A stretch of 64,000 nucleotides of DNA from Venturia oleaginea (taxonomy: Eukaryota; Ascomycota; Dothideomycetes; Venturiales; Venturiaceae): NCBI GenBank assembly GCA_013176395.1, contig JABMLP010000003.1:124001-188000 (forward strand), in the 5' to 3' direction. Below, piece after piece: positions 45,103 through 56,694 of this stretch (position 1 is the first letter of the stretch; each line of letters begins with the position of its first letter). The notes beneath the pieces were generated by a model, which was not told the DNA's origin, did no database searches, and saw only the letters and a program-made list of their open reading frames with translations. A program made the position numbers and the translations under genes.

Positions 45103-46306
45103 TTATTCCTCGTCTGGCGAAGGATGATCGCGACCTTCGCCTTTATGAACTTTGCGATGTCTCCGTAGGTTGGAGACAACTGAAAAATGTCGGCCGCAAC
45201 CTTCGACTTCGCAGGCAAATGCTACAGCGACTGTCAATGAGGTGTATATTAGACTGGTGGTTAAGTGACTTACGCTTTTCGCCAGTGTGGCTGTACATGT
45301 GAGTCTGGAGCGAACTGGGTCGCGTAAAGCGCTTGTCGCAAATTTTACACTTGTGTTTCTTCTGAGAGCTCGAGGACACTTTGGAGTTAAACTGGCCCAT
45401 CATTGATTGCGGCGCTGGGGGTAGACCTGTACCCAACAAGTTTGCTGGTGCGGGGAGGCGTCGTGCGTTCAAATCGACAGACTCTGATGCAGAGCTGTAA
45501 TCGGTTCCTCCATCCGAAACTGATCCGGCCTGCGAGCCATGGTGAGAGTGAGCGTAGCTGCCATATGACGATGGATATGTACTAGCTGACGAAATAGAGG
45601 AGGCGTTCGAGTGAGTTTGTGGGAAACCGTACGAGTCCGAAGACGATGTCCTGCTGCCACCTTGCGCCTCATAAATATTGCGCGGCGTCATGTCGTTTAC
45701 TGGGTTACTCAAATGAAGCATCCCGCGGCTGGCATCAATAGCATCGCTGATGCTGGTGCGTTGCGCTTGCGACGTTGTTTGGTTGAATCTGTTGATGTCA
45801 ATAAGAGAGTTCCGGCGAGACGGATCAAGCTGAGGGTCCAGTAGGATAGCGGAGTTTACTGACGCGTGAGATGGACGTCTGTCAAATGTTTGTTGTGTCG
45901 GAAATGGGCTTCTACTAGTCGCATATTCCATGTTGTAGCCAGTTGCTGAAGTGGGCGCATAGGGATTGCTTGGACCTGCAGTTGAGTACTGTTGAGCGCC
46001 GTAACCTTGGGACATGTTAATTGAAGTTTGAGGTTCGTAGAGGCCGCCTGGGAGAGAGCTACCTGGTGCCAGTCCTGAAGCCGTTACTGGAAGTCCGAAC
46101 GATGGGATGGACATGGACGTTGGTCTTTGCATGGAGGCATCGAGGGCGGCGGAAGTCGGTACACTTGATGCATATTGCTGGGTGGAGGGCGCGCTCGAAG
46201 TGTTGTTCACCCATGGATTAGTAAATTGGGGTTGAGGATAACGGATGCCGTTGTAAGCGAGTCCATTGATCTGGGACTGCTGCTGTCGATTGTCAACCAT
46301 GGCCAT
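45103..46306 (-). CDS. C2H2 zinc-finger transcription factor (Azf1-like)
   Basis: Two exons, 45274-46306 and 45103-45221, giving 383 aa from MAMVDNRQQQ. The intron (GTAAGT...GCTGTAG) falls exactly in the linker between two zinc fingers and restores GEKPFACEVEGCGR. Finger 1 is C-x2-C-x12-H-x3-H (CKICDKRF..., SSLQTHMYSH); finger 2 is C-x4-C-x12-H-x4-H (CEVEGCGRHFSVVSNLRRH). The protein ends HKGEGRDHPSPDEE. The long N-terminus is Ser/Gln/Asn/Pro-rich and disordered, typical of activation regions. Similar two-finger proteins are called Azf1-like in ascomycetes; the targets are unknown. The frame is open for 89 codons upstream (to 46573), so a longer isoform is possible. It sits alone between two gene-free stretches of about 4 kb, as regulators with long leaders often do. 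Confidence 0.88.
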
Positions 46307-49300
46307 ATCCGATAATGGCAAAAGAATAGTAGGATCAAAGGGTTGTATTGACGACGTCGATATTGAGCAGAGCAGCAATTGTTTGACGCTTGCGGAATTG
46401 TGAATAACGTGGGGAAAGGCGATCAAGCCAACGATGGGCGGGATCAGCGCTCTTATGGGTTTTGAGTTGCAACGTTCCCGAAAGTGCTGACTGTTTCCCG
46501 ATTTCAAGAAGCCTGCCGATCGGAGTAGCTCTTGAAGCGTGTCTGTTTGGTCTTGCGAAAGGAGCTTGACCACTGAGCGAGCCAGAGGCTGGGTGACGCG
46601 GTTGATGGTTGGATATTGTTAGCGTTTCAAGTAGCCGGCGTGCGTGGTTTACAGCTCGTCTGTGAGAAGTGTGTGCCTGGTTGGTGGGTGCTAGGACTTG
46701 TTTTTTGACAGGCAGGAAAACTGGAGCGGCGGGAGCGTCTTGTGGTCGAAGTGGTCAAACAGAGTAATGATGCGAGCGCCCTTGGATGGAAGCAGCAGTG
46801 ATGTTCAGAGCAATGAATATGGGCTGGATAAAGCTTTGCTGAAACGGCGTTAAAAGTCTTCGAGTCTGTTTGGGGAGCGAAGATCAATGACGGTTCAGAA
46901 TTGATGAGCGGGGATGCAGATAATAAAGGGCGATGGGTATGAGGTCTGCTGGTGCTTGCAAGCGCAGACAACACAAAGTCATTAGAGAGTTGAAGTGGAG
47001 AGGGCTATGTCATTGCTTGGCCGCCAGACGCAGGGTGCATGCTGGGGGGGGGGTGGTTAATTATGACCATGGGATGCCGCCGAGGGATCTGAGCGTAAGC
47101 CACAGCCCGAAGACATTTCAACTGGCCGCGGACCATCAGTAGCTGCAACGGCCATCTTGGGCGAAAAAGCACTGGTGCTGCTGCAAGTCCAGGGGCAGGG
47201 CCAGCCTCCGAGACAGGGACTAGGGCTGACTCTCCCCACCACCTGTCGCGGTCGGGATGGCCTGAATACCGTTCCATCACCCCGGCCCTAGCGACCTTTC
47301 TTGTTGTGGCTGCTGTGCGATAAGCCGTCTGCTAGCTCTACAGGCATCCCGGAGCAACCATCTTCTTCACGAAGCCGTTCTTTCGGCATGCCTGATTCCC
47401 GAGTGCTGAATCACATACGAGTGTGCCATTCCCTTCCTAGCCACAGTATTCACTCGAAGCAGTCTCTTGCTCCACTTGTGCCTCATTTTTGGTCTGCTCA
47501 GTCCGAAAGTTAGATGGTGACCTCTCTACCACTCCATTCTCCACTCCAATGACTCTATCCAGGTCCCCGATCATGCAATTTCCTTGGCACTCGAATATGC
47601 CGAATATGCTGCTTTCTTTTTTGTCAATAGTCGCTTTCGGTGCCAGATATTTGAAGTTTGATTTCATTCTGGATGTTGCCGTATCCAAGTCTGATATCTT
47701 TGTCTCTCGGCCATATCCAGCGCGTCAGGGAACTTGTTGGCACCTCCGCCAGGCTTTAGCACGCAATAATTCGTCGAACATGCAACCTTGCCGCTACAGC
47801 TCGTGAGTCGTTCGCGACGGAAACATCTCTGCTGTGCATCTGTGCATCGGTATTCTACTTGCAAGCATTTCCAACGCAGGGTCCAGGTCAGGATTGTTTC
47901 CTGTAATGGACAATTGGCCAATCTCTGGAGGAACAGGTCTGGTGAGGATACAAGGGCACGAGTTTAACGACGCAAGCCTGTGCGATCCACTTTGAGCTTC
48001 TGCTTTTGCTCGCGCGGCGTGCTGAAATCTGCTCATAGATGGTTTTCGTAGCAACTTTAGCGTGCCAACACCCCCGTATTTTGAGCGGTGTAGGCGTGCT
48101 TGTCCAGTTGTCTCGACGCGACGTATACGTAATGCAGAAAACGTCGCGCAACTGGGACCGAAAGTCTGTGATCAATGGTCAATAACTCCAGTACTTCCAC
48201 AACGAGGGAGAGCCGGCGCAATCTTCGGAAGTTCACAAGCCAGACAGAAGGTAGCAAGCATGACTCTGAGACTGGAGCGCCGTTAGGGTTGTTCACCTTC
48301 TAAGATGGTGCTTCGAAACGGCGCCGGTACACGACTGGCCGAGGCGATTTTTGGGTTAAGCTTATATTCGTTAGGCCAAATCTTCAACAGGCACCAGAGC
48401 ATAACGTCCAACTGCGGTCCGCAAGCTTCGCACAGGTCGATCAACAGGCTGCATTGTTTGCCTCGTTCTGAATGCAGCCTCGCAATATTTGCTCCGTCGC
48501 ATAACAAATCATTCTTTTATATATCTGTGAAGCTGGGGCAGTTCGGTGCAAGTTGATGGCCTTGAGTCGATGCCATCCATCCCTGACCCCGGAACATTGC
48601 TTCCGTCTATTTGCGTCATCGTACAGACTGCCTCCCAAACCGCTGGGACAATTCCGGACAGGACGGCACAACTTTTGTGCTTGTAACGCGGTGCCAAGAG
48701 CTGACGCCTCACCATTATTTGCTCTTGTTGGAAAATGGGCATCAATCTTCTTCCCCTGTCGTCGCTTCTCAAAATCTATCGAGCTTCGCAGGCCGTCGAT
48801 ACGGTAGGAGACGGACAAACCAAATAACTCGAGAGTCAAGACAAATTGCCGCCATTTGACTGATTCCCCTGAACAGTCCGGCGCGCCTCTGTAAGATGAG
48901 GCTAATGAATCTCTGTCACTCTCTCGTGCTGGAGCTAGGCAAATCTAAAGTGGGTACAGGTCCATGTTGTCGAGGCTGTAGAGTGACCCCTGATCCTGGA
49001 ACTGTACACAGAGTGGATGGCCTGAAGCGCAAAGAGCGCTGCCAGATTCGGAGCCTGCAACTTGTTCATTTGAAAGAAATATGTCTCAAGCTTGGTTGAA
49101 CGCAGATGCTTTCCCCACCACCGTCCACCACCTCCGATACCGAGTAGGATTGCATCGTTCGTACTGTCACAGCGGAACGGGAGGTCAGTCAGTGAGAAGT
49201 TCCGCGCGATATTCCGAGTCAGAACAATGGGCGGGGAAGCAGAGCACAAAGTTGGTTGCCCTACTGTTGCAATTGGTTTCGAAAAACAACATCCTCATCC

Positions 49301-50207
49301 TCCGTCGTCATGTCGATGCCGGCGATTTCGAAGACCGGATCCCCGCTGCTTCTCTTTGGACATGAACGAGTTCAGTGTGAGCATCGTCCTTCCAGAGTAG
49401 TGGCGACGAATCTGCTCCAATTCTTGCGCTATCGAGCAACGGGCAGCATCGCTGGCTGCATGCACCGAGATCGTGTGTAATTGAGTTGCGAGTGTGATAG
49501 GATGTGATTCGTCCAAGACGGGGACGCCAACCACTGTCTTCGCCATCCTGCAAGCACGAAAATAGAGGCAGGAAGACTGGGTGACCCGTGGTGGCTGAGT
49601 TTGTGAAGCTGATGCACGATACTGATGGACATCTCCATGCCATTGTGGGTCCATCTACTTACTGTGGTATGGTACGATGGTCACTTCAGCCCTTGGAAGA
49701 TCGACAAATTCCGGCAAACCCTAAACTCTCTTTCAACGTCGTGTCTTCGTCTTCCCTAATCAACACCTTACCCTCTTCTGCCGCTCCTAATTCACCTTCA
49801 CACGCTCCAGAGCCGTTTCTAGTAGGTAGGTTCCGACAAAGTTCGATGCCAGAGTTTTCTCTCCATTCTGAGCCTTGGGAGACGGAAAGTGGTACTTGAA
49901 AAGGTACCAAACCCTAACGCGCTACTGCCTGGCTGTCGGCCAAGACACAGCCTGGGAATTCTGCATAGCGAAAATTTTGAACCAGACTCTTGGTGAAAGC
50001 AAATTACAACGCCAAATCTTCTATAACTCGAAATACACCTCCACTTCTCACCCTATTCAGACGCACACATTTCCGAGCCCAAATCTCACCACCATCTCAA
50101 CGAACACAAACCTCTTCCCCCTTCCAAATCCCCGAATCTCAACGTGAATTCATAAATCCCGCCGCGCATGTAATTTGTTCGGACAAACTCAAGGAAAACA
50201 TCACAAC
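46307..50207. other. Long gene-free stretch upstream of the C2H2 gene
   Basis: About 3.9 kb with no supported gene. It includes an 11-base G run at about 47045-47055. The proximal part (46307-46975) carries short minus-strand frames that may be upstream ORFs in a long leader of the C2H2 gene. Frames elsewhere are short and overlap on both strands. Confidence 0.5.
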
Positions 50208-50229
50208 TGCCCTCCTGGCCACATCATCA

Positions 50230-51018
50230 TGACATCCACAACCATGCCAGAACGCCAGCACATCATCGCGCCCACAAAAACGCACACTCTACCATCATAT
50301 TCCTCCACGGTCGCGTCAGCACAGTCACCGAATTCGCACCCGAATTCCTCGAAAGCCAGGATTCTGATGATCGCACGTTTCCTGGGATATACCCTTCTGT
50401 CAAATGGGTCTTTCCGACTCCGAAGAATCTCATGTCCGAGAGATGTGTGATGGAGATGAGCCAGTGGTTTGATATGTGGGGTATTGAGGGTACGGAGGAG
50501 AGGGGGGATAGCTCTATTTTAGAACTCAAGGAAAGTGTCCGGTTTCTCCTCGATATCGTAAGTTGCGCGGTTGAGATTTTGGGGGATTCTGAGAGGGTTG
50601 TTTTGAGAGGGAGTCGTCAGGGTTGTGCGACGGCTGTTCATGCGTTGTTTCGTACTGGAGTTGGACCTCTTGGTGGGGTTTTGGGGGTGGGGGGTTGGTT
50701 ACCTTCGAAGGGTGGACTTGGGGATGCTTGGGAGCTAGTTGGGTTTGAAGATTTCGCTGACTTCGAAGCACGAACGGTCGCTTTTCGAACCCTGGTGTTT
50801 CTTGGACACTCTGTTGGTGATCCAGTCATCAATATCGAGTGTGGGAAGAGGCTACAGCAGAGCCTGCGTGATTTTGGATGACGGTAGAGTGGAAAACTTA
50901 CGATAATGAAGAGCACTGGATTACGGAACCACAGGAGATTGACGATATAATGGCTTTTATCGATAGCTTCATCATTAGCGGATACTCTCACAATTTGGAG
51001 GGTTTGTGCAGCTCGTAA
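50230..51018 (+). pseudogene. Decayed acyl-protein thioesterase / carboxylesterase-type hydrolase
   Basis: Homology runs IIFLHGR, EFAPEFLESQ, TFPGIYPSVKWVFPTPKN, then a nucleophile-elbow region, LGGVLGVGGWLPS, VFLGHSVGDPV and EEHWITEPQEIDDIMAFIDS. This is the order of the phospholipase/carboxylesterase alpha/beta-hydrolases. Breaks are plain. One base is missing before IIFLHG. The nucleophile motif G-x-S-x-G reads RGSRQG, with Arg at the Ser position. The frame ends at TGA at 50879-50881, while the His-containing end continues in the next frame to TAA at 51016-51018. Intact relatives hydrolyse thioester or ester bonds. With the nucleophile and frame both lost, this copy cannot be active. Confidence 0.8.
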
Positions 51019-51103
51019 TTGCAAAATTCATGCTGTGGATGTCATTTTCCTTCTTTCTTATACCATTGACAACTTCCCTTCTTTGATAACCAGGCGACCT
51101 TCT

Positions 51104-52977
51104 TCAAACAACCTCATCGCTCATTTCAACCTCCTCTCCAACACCGGCATTAACACCCGTCCTCTCCCTCCTCAATATCTTCAACCTCGGCTCCATTCGC
51201 AATGTGACCCACCACCCCTTTGTAAACTTGCCCCTCACCAACATGCCAATAACATCCCAATACTGCAGGACACTACTCTCCACCTTTCCGAGTCCCAGAT
51301 CATCCCCGGGTCGCACCACTTGCACCCCCGCAAAGGAATTGATGGTATCAACGACCTCCCATTTCCCAATCGTGCGTTCGACATTCTCAACAATAGCGTA
51401 GTCGAACCCCTCCCAAAAAGCCGGGGACAACAGATTCGTCTGATTCTCCGTCTTATCAAACGTCCATTTCTGATGTCCTGTATTCGAAAGCGTCGATCGT
51501 AATTCCAGAAACCTCGTCACGCCCGTTTGACAAGCAAGATTATCCACGTAGATTTTCTGAGAGCCGGGTTCAGAATACGTTAGTCCCCTCAACAGGACTA
51601 TCGCGTCCCCACCTGGATAATTGAGACTCGAGATGAGGGAAAAGGCGGCCGAAGCGATGAAGCTCGCTACAATAGAGGAAATGAGGATGACGTTAAGTGA
51701 GCGGTAGAAAAAAGATTTCTTACGACGGGTCCAGATCCAAGATGCGCCTATTGCTGATACAGCATTCAGGGCGGGGATGATGTAGATTATGAAACGCCAT
51801 TCTTTATGCGGGAGAAGGGAATAGAGCGCCACGAATCCGAGGGAGGGGAGGAGAAGAGCCAGACTTCTGGAGCGGGTCGCTGGTTGTGCCAGGGCGAGGG
51901 GCATGAGTAGTAAATATGCCAATGGATTCAGCAAGAGACGTGGCAAGGCATTTGTGAAGTAGAAATGCCATGGACTGACGCCCCAGTCTGAGGATTTCCC
52001 AAGAATGGTGTTGTAGTAGAAACTGCTCCATTCTGGCCAGATGGGGAATTGATTCCAGAAATAGGAATCGATGAAAACGGTTGTTATGAGGCCCAAGATT
52101 GCACCTCCGATGCCTGGTGGGATGATAATACCAGGAGGGTCGATAACGGAAGTCAAAGATTTTGGACCGTGGATGACGAAAACGAATGCTGCGATTGTGA
52201 AGACCAAGACGGCAAGCTCAGAGCGAAAGATAACACCTGCGAATGTCATGAGAAAGATAGTCCGGCTGTGGAAAAGCTTTGACTGTTGCTGTGGAGGATT
52301 CATCGCCAGAACAAAGGCTCCAAATGCCAGATTTGCTGTCCAGCATCAGCAGGGCTTTTGAGCATTGGTGGAAATTAGACATACTCAAAGCAAAAGCATA
52401 CATATTCGGCAGCGTCCTTGAGGCATAATACATAACATGGAACTGACTTGCCTGAAGCAAGACAAACCAATTCCCCGTCGTCGTCCCAAAAGTCTTCGCG
52501 ATGCCATTTCTAAAAGAGAGCAGCGAAGTAGCATTGATAAGACCCAAAATCCCTCTCACTACACAATAATTAGCCATCCTCATTCTCTAATTGCATTAAG
52601 AGAAAGTCTCTCCGTACCCAAGAACTGCGAGTCCTCCCCATCCTTCACAGTGGCAACAAACCGCAACACCTTCGCCACCCCAGAGAGGAAAACAGCGCCG
52701 ACGAACGTCCTCGGTACAGATCCGGGGAACTCAATATGATCGTAATTGGTTTTTAAAAAGCTGGTTCTGTTCGAAAGTGAGACGCCTGAAGTAATGATAT
52801 CATGCGTGGCTTGGATATTGAATGATTCTTCGACTTTGGTAAAAGGGGCGAGGGTGAGATGAAGGAGAATGGTGCCTATGAGAAGGCCGATCAAGGCACT
52901 ATCTTCATGTTGTCAGCTCATCATCGTTTCGATGAGGGAGTCAGTATTTACCAACTGGAGACTTCATAATGCTCCAT
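51104..52977 (-). CDS. alg12: Alpha-1,6-mannosyltransferase ALG12
   Basis: Four exons: 52952-52977, 52618-52898, 52385-52558 and 51104-52335, giving 570 aa. ALG12 (family GT22) adds the eighth mannose to dolichol-linked Man7GlcNAc2 in the ER lumen during N-glycan precursor assembly. The GT22 N-terminus has the first transmembrane helix, then [19 protein letters not shown] with the acidic pair in the first loop, then [54 protein letters not shown] and [15 protein letters not shown] are typical. About ten hydrophobic segments are visible. The first exon is only 26 bases (MEHYEVSS), and all three introns have good donors (GTAAAT, GTACGG, GTATGT). It converges with the esterase relic (85 bp) and lies downstream of TFIIS on the same strand. 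Confidence 0.95.
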
Positions 52978-53420
52978 GGATGCACGTTGATGTTGGTTGA
53001 CACGTTTGAGATGGTCGATCAGCTTGAATCTTCCAACGTAACCTCCGATGCGGTCACCTGATAGCGCGTCATTACTCATTTTGGCACAATGTTATGGATA
53101 TTTGATCTCATTTCACTGTTTGCTGACAGCCACAATCATGAAGCCTTTGAAAAACCACCAAATAGACTGCTTTAGAGAGTCCATCAGTCCGTCCATTCAG
53201 ATTCTCCTCCATTCCGCACTATGACCCCAAGCAATCCCGCAAAGCTGACCGATTTGGCCTGTAAAGAGAAATTGAATGACTTCGGACCATAGAAAAGCAA
53301 GCATTGAAACAGAGAGTAGGAGAGTGGTCCTCTAAACTTGTCCCACATACGCCCAGACCCCAGGTATTTCCATCTTCTCAAGAACGCCCACTCCATGCCA
53401 TCGCACAACGAAGCAGATAC
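52978..53420. other. Intergenic region ALG12-TFIIS
   Basis: Holds the ALG12 promoter and the TFIIS 3' UTR. No other feature was seen. Confidence 0.5.
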
Positions 53421-54414
53421 TCAAGAGAACTTCCAGCGATTACCGCAGTTCTGACACGTGCAGAAGGTCGTCATCGGTTCATCAGCGGACCTGGTCTGCG
53501 CCTGCTTATAGCTCACCTTCTTTTGCTTGCACTTGCCGCACGTGAACTCTGGGCTGATGCTGAACTCTTCTTGTGCCACCATAGCGTTGTTCATATTCTC
53601 CTTCATTATAGCCTTATCCTCCTCTTTCTGCTTCTGAGACCTGAGGTCTTCAGTAGACATTACCACAAATTCTTCGGGCTTGATTTCGCCTGAGTATACG
53701 CGTTGTCTTAGTTCGGGGTTGTTTCTGTTCTTCAGGTTCTGGAAGAGCGAGCGGATCTTGGCTTTGTAGGCTTCTGAGGTCTCGGGTCCAAGGGCTTTGA
53801 ATGCTGCTTGTTCGACATCTCGAGCTTTGACGAGAATGTCTTCAGTTACTGTGTCCCAAAATTAGTTTTACTGACAAAAATATGTGATGTGACGCGTCCT
53901 TACGCTCTGATGACATGAATGCCAATCCATTATACATGAGCTTCAAGCAGTTGTCGCGTGTCGCATTTCCCGTTATATTGAAGTTGACTTTGTCGCTCTT
54001 TGTATCTCTCTTCGCGACGTCGCCCGTGTACTTCTTCTCCGGCTTGACCTCCACATCCGCGTCCTTCTTCTGTGGACTGACACTTGACCCAGTGGCCGGC
54101 GCCGGACTGGCAGATCCGTTGGTCGCGTTCGCAAGTTTTGGTGTCGAACCTCCAGCCGATTTAGACTTTTGCATGGCTGCGCGCCATCCGCCGACGATCT
54201 CAGTGCTCAGCTTCGCGATAGTTGGATCCTTGAACTGCCGTAGTTTGTTGACCACCACGCCAATCTTTGTTTCTCGGAGCAGCTTTTCTGAGGGCACGAC
54301 ACCGTTCTTCAATTCATTCAAGATCCCAATGATGGTGGATGCTGGCGCGGCATCTTTGAGAGCTTTGTCTAGTTCGGATCGTTTGCTGTCAACAGCTCGG
54401 GCATCATGAGCCAT
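53421..54414 (-). CDS. dst1: Transcription elongation factor TFIIS
   Basis: Two exons, 53904-54414 and 53421-53848, giving 312 aa. The intron is GTAAGG...GACACAG. TFIIS enters the RNA polymerase II secondary channel and triggers cleavage of backtracked RNA. The N-terminal LW domain (STIIGILNELKNGVVPSEKL, TKIGVVVNKLRQFKDPTIAK) is followed by a Ser/Pro/Lys linker. The central domain contains RDNCLKLMYNGLAF and AYKAKIRSLFQNLKNRNNPE. The C-terminal zinc ribbon has two Cys pairs (CGKC, CTCQNC). It carries the catalytic Asp-Glu in QTRSADEPMTTF. Length and order match the family. It is divergent from EAF6 (about 370 bp between starts). Confidence 0.96.
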
Positions 54415-54781
54415 TGTGGGTTATCGACAAGCGCACGATTTCTTGCAGGCGCAAGTTGACTTTGATCTGGTGAGTGGTCTGACGGCAGTGACCCAGCGGG
54501 TTTCCTGGGCGTATCGGGAGATTTATGGGTTGTGGTGTGAGGTTGTTGAGGGGAGGGTTTGAAGTGGTTGTCGTCTTTGATACGAAGAGATCGGCACTTG
54601 CTCGCCTGCGGAGTGATCTTTCTCTATTATACCCACCACCACCACATAAAGGATTGCTCCGGTATCAACAAACAATTGATTTGCTCTAGCGCCGTGTATA
54701 CAAACACGCGATTCGGTGTACCTAGAAAAGGCTTCCCAGCAGCTAGATTCCTTATCAGGCTGTGCGCCTTACCTCACCACC
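54415..54781. promoter_or_regulatory. Divergent promoter region, TFIIS / EAF6
   Basis: 367 bp between two oppositely directed start codons. No specific operator was recognised. Confidence 0.5.
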
Positions 54782-55431
54782 ATGACCGAGAATGCGATAG
54801 CCGACTCCTCGCGCGGTATGCCCTTCTACGAAAAGCTCCGACGCGACCTACGAGACACTCTACAAAAGAAACGGATCCTCGATCAATCGATAGTGCGTCA
54901 AGCCTTTCCAAACCCCCAATTTCAGAGACACCAGCTAAGACACCAATCCACCAGGCCAACCTCGAAGATACCATCTACAGAGTCGAGACCTCCTATCTTG
55001 AAGACACATCGGCGGGAAACATAATCAAAGGCTTCGATAACTATATTAAAGGAGCTGCTGGACCCACCGCAGATTCAAGAGGGGCAGTAACAAGGAGGAA
55101 AGGCGGAATCTCAGATGCGGATCGGATATTCAGTAGGAGTTCGGCCAACTTTGTGAGGGTGTGTGTGCCTTTCACATTTTATGCTCAGGAAAGGCTCATA
55201 CTGATTTATATTTTCTTCTAGGAGAATTCGATGACAGCATCAGGAACACCCACCTCAAGCCATGCACCGACACCAAGTAGTTTCCCCATCTCAACCCGCG
55301 AAAGTAATCACCCCACGCCTACAAGCACAAACGGAAGAAACGGGTTGGTGAATAAGAAGAAGAGAGCGCCGGACGATGATGACGATGCGAAGAGCACCAA
55401 GAGAGGGAAGATAAGCTATGGCAGGGATTGA
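54782..55431 (+). CDS. eaf6: NuA4/NuA3 acetyltransferase subunit Eaf6
   Basis: Three exons: 54782-54892, 54955-55158 and 55222-55431, giving 174 aa. Eaf6 is a small subunit of histone acetyltransferase complexes and packs as a helical hairpin with Epl1/BRPF-type scaffolds. The start MTENAIADSSRGMPFYEKLR matches fungal Eaf6, and the coiled coil continues LRDTLQKKRILDQS then ANLEDTIYRVETSYLEDT across intron 1 (GTGCGT...CCACCAG). Then comes AGNIIKGFDNYIKG, the family's best signature, and DADRIFSRSSANF before intron 2 (GTGTGT...TTCTAG). The C-terminus is Ser/Pro-rich, then basic and acidic (KKKRAPDDDDDAKSTKRGK), ending ISYGRD. Intron 1 is open in another frame and can mislead gene finders. Confidence 0.93.
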
Positions 55432-55645
55432 AACAAAGAGGTGGACTCTGGCGTACCGGAAAGGGCATGATACCCAAAATTTCACTTATCAATTACAACA
55501 ATAAGATGAGGCACAGGATGTACTAGACACGAAACCAGATTCTCAATTTTGGATCGATGGTGATGAATTCCCGGCATTGTAATCCTTTCAATTCGCTAGT
55601 AATTTATCGACATCCCCTACCATCTACAAAGATGCAAGATAGTTC

Positions 55646-56509
55646 CTAGGAACTCGGTTTCCTAGCCACAACTCTCAACCTAACATAGCCCAACCATTGA
55701 CTCCCATCATCCCTCGTAACACGCTCCTTGACCCTCTCACAAACAAACCTGACAACTTCGTCCTGCTTCCCCTTGGTCAATCCCTCGAGAAACTGCGCAC
55801 CCATCAACCTAACCCATCCCTCCAATCCACCCTTGCCCTCACTGTCTGTTGGCGTCAGTTTGGTAGGTCTATATGCGCTCTCCGAAATCTCAACCTCAAA
55901 GCCAATAGACGAAAGTGTGTCGCGCATCCACTCCGCATCGGGAAAAAACCAAGGCGATTTCTCGCGCGCTTCGTGTGGTGAAAGATTGGCGAGAAAGATT
56001 AGAGCGAGGATGAAGGTAGGGTGGATCTCCGCTATGTTTCCATGACCGCCCATTTCGAAGACGAATTTCCCGCCTGGTTTTAGAGCATCGTAGGCTGATT
56101 TCAAGACGTTCATACGTCTAACGGGATTTCGGAGGATCCAGTGTAACGCCGCATTCGAAAAAATCTTATCATATTTCCCAAATGGGAAATCCCTTGTCGT
56201 TTCAGGAGAGAACGTCGTCACGTCTTGGATTTGAAACGTACAATTCTGAGTCGTGTGTTTTTCTGTTGCGGTGGAGATGAAGGAGGGGGAGGTGTCGATA
56301 CCTTTTATGTTTCCCATTGGAAGGATGGAGGAGGCGATTTGGGATGTTAAAATCCCGTCGCCGCAGCCTAGGTCGAGGATCTGGTCGCCGGGTTGCGGGG
56401 AGAGATATTGGAGGATTTTTGTTGTGAGTTTGGGGACGAAGGAGGCGGAGGAGTTGTAGGCTGATGAGGACCAGTGGTCTGGTTTTTGGGCTTCTTGGCT
56501 GGTGGACAT
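55646..56509 (-). CDS. SAM-dependent methyltransferase (trans-aconitate methyltransferase-like)
   Basis: Single exon, 287 aa. Class I methyltransferase fold. Motif I is QILDLGCGDGILTSQIA; an acidic post-motif follows in IKGIDTSPSF. FSNAALHWI and LKPGGKFVFEMGGHGN are typical of the Tam/ubiE-like group, whose members methylate small acids or lipids. The C-terminus (WLGYVRLRVVARKP) completes the sheet. The substrate is not evident. It converges with EAF6 (about 215 bp between stops) and lies close to the 3' end of PFA4 on the same strand. Confidence 0.9.
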   Translation of the reverse strand: MSTSQEAQKPDHWSSSAYNSSASFVPKLTTKILQYLSPQPGDQILDLGCGDGILTSQIASSILPMGNIKGIDTSPSFISTATEKHTTQNCTFQIQDVTTFSPETTRDFPFGKYDKIFSNAALHWILRNPVRRMNVLKSAYDALKPGGKFVFEMGGHGNIAEIHPTFILALIFLANLSPHEAREKSPWFFPDAEWMRDTLSSIGFEVEISESAYRPTKLTPTDSEGKGGLEGWVRLMGAQFLEGLTKGKQDEVVRFVCERVKERVTRDDGSQWLGYVRLRVVARKPSS

Positions 56510-56694
56510 TTTTGTTTGGTTTGGTTCTTGGTGGTGAGAGGGATGACACTATGTAATACTATGTTGAAGTGATGGCTGGATTGCTATTCTTTATGTTGAC
56601 AGCCTTGAAGGCTTCCGATCATCGGAGGGTGTGAAGGCTGAGTAAGCTCCGGGTCCTTCGAAGCGAGTTGGGGGCGGGAAACCAAGTCCGTTCA

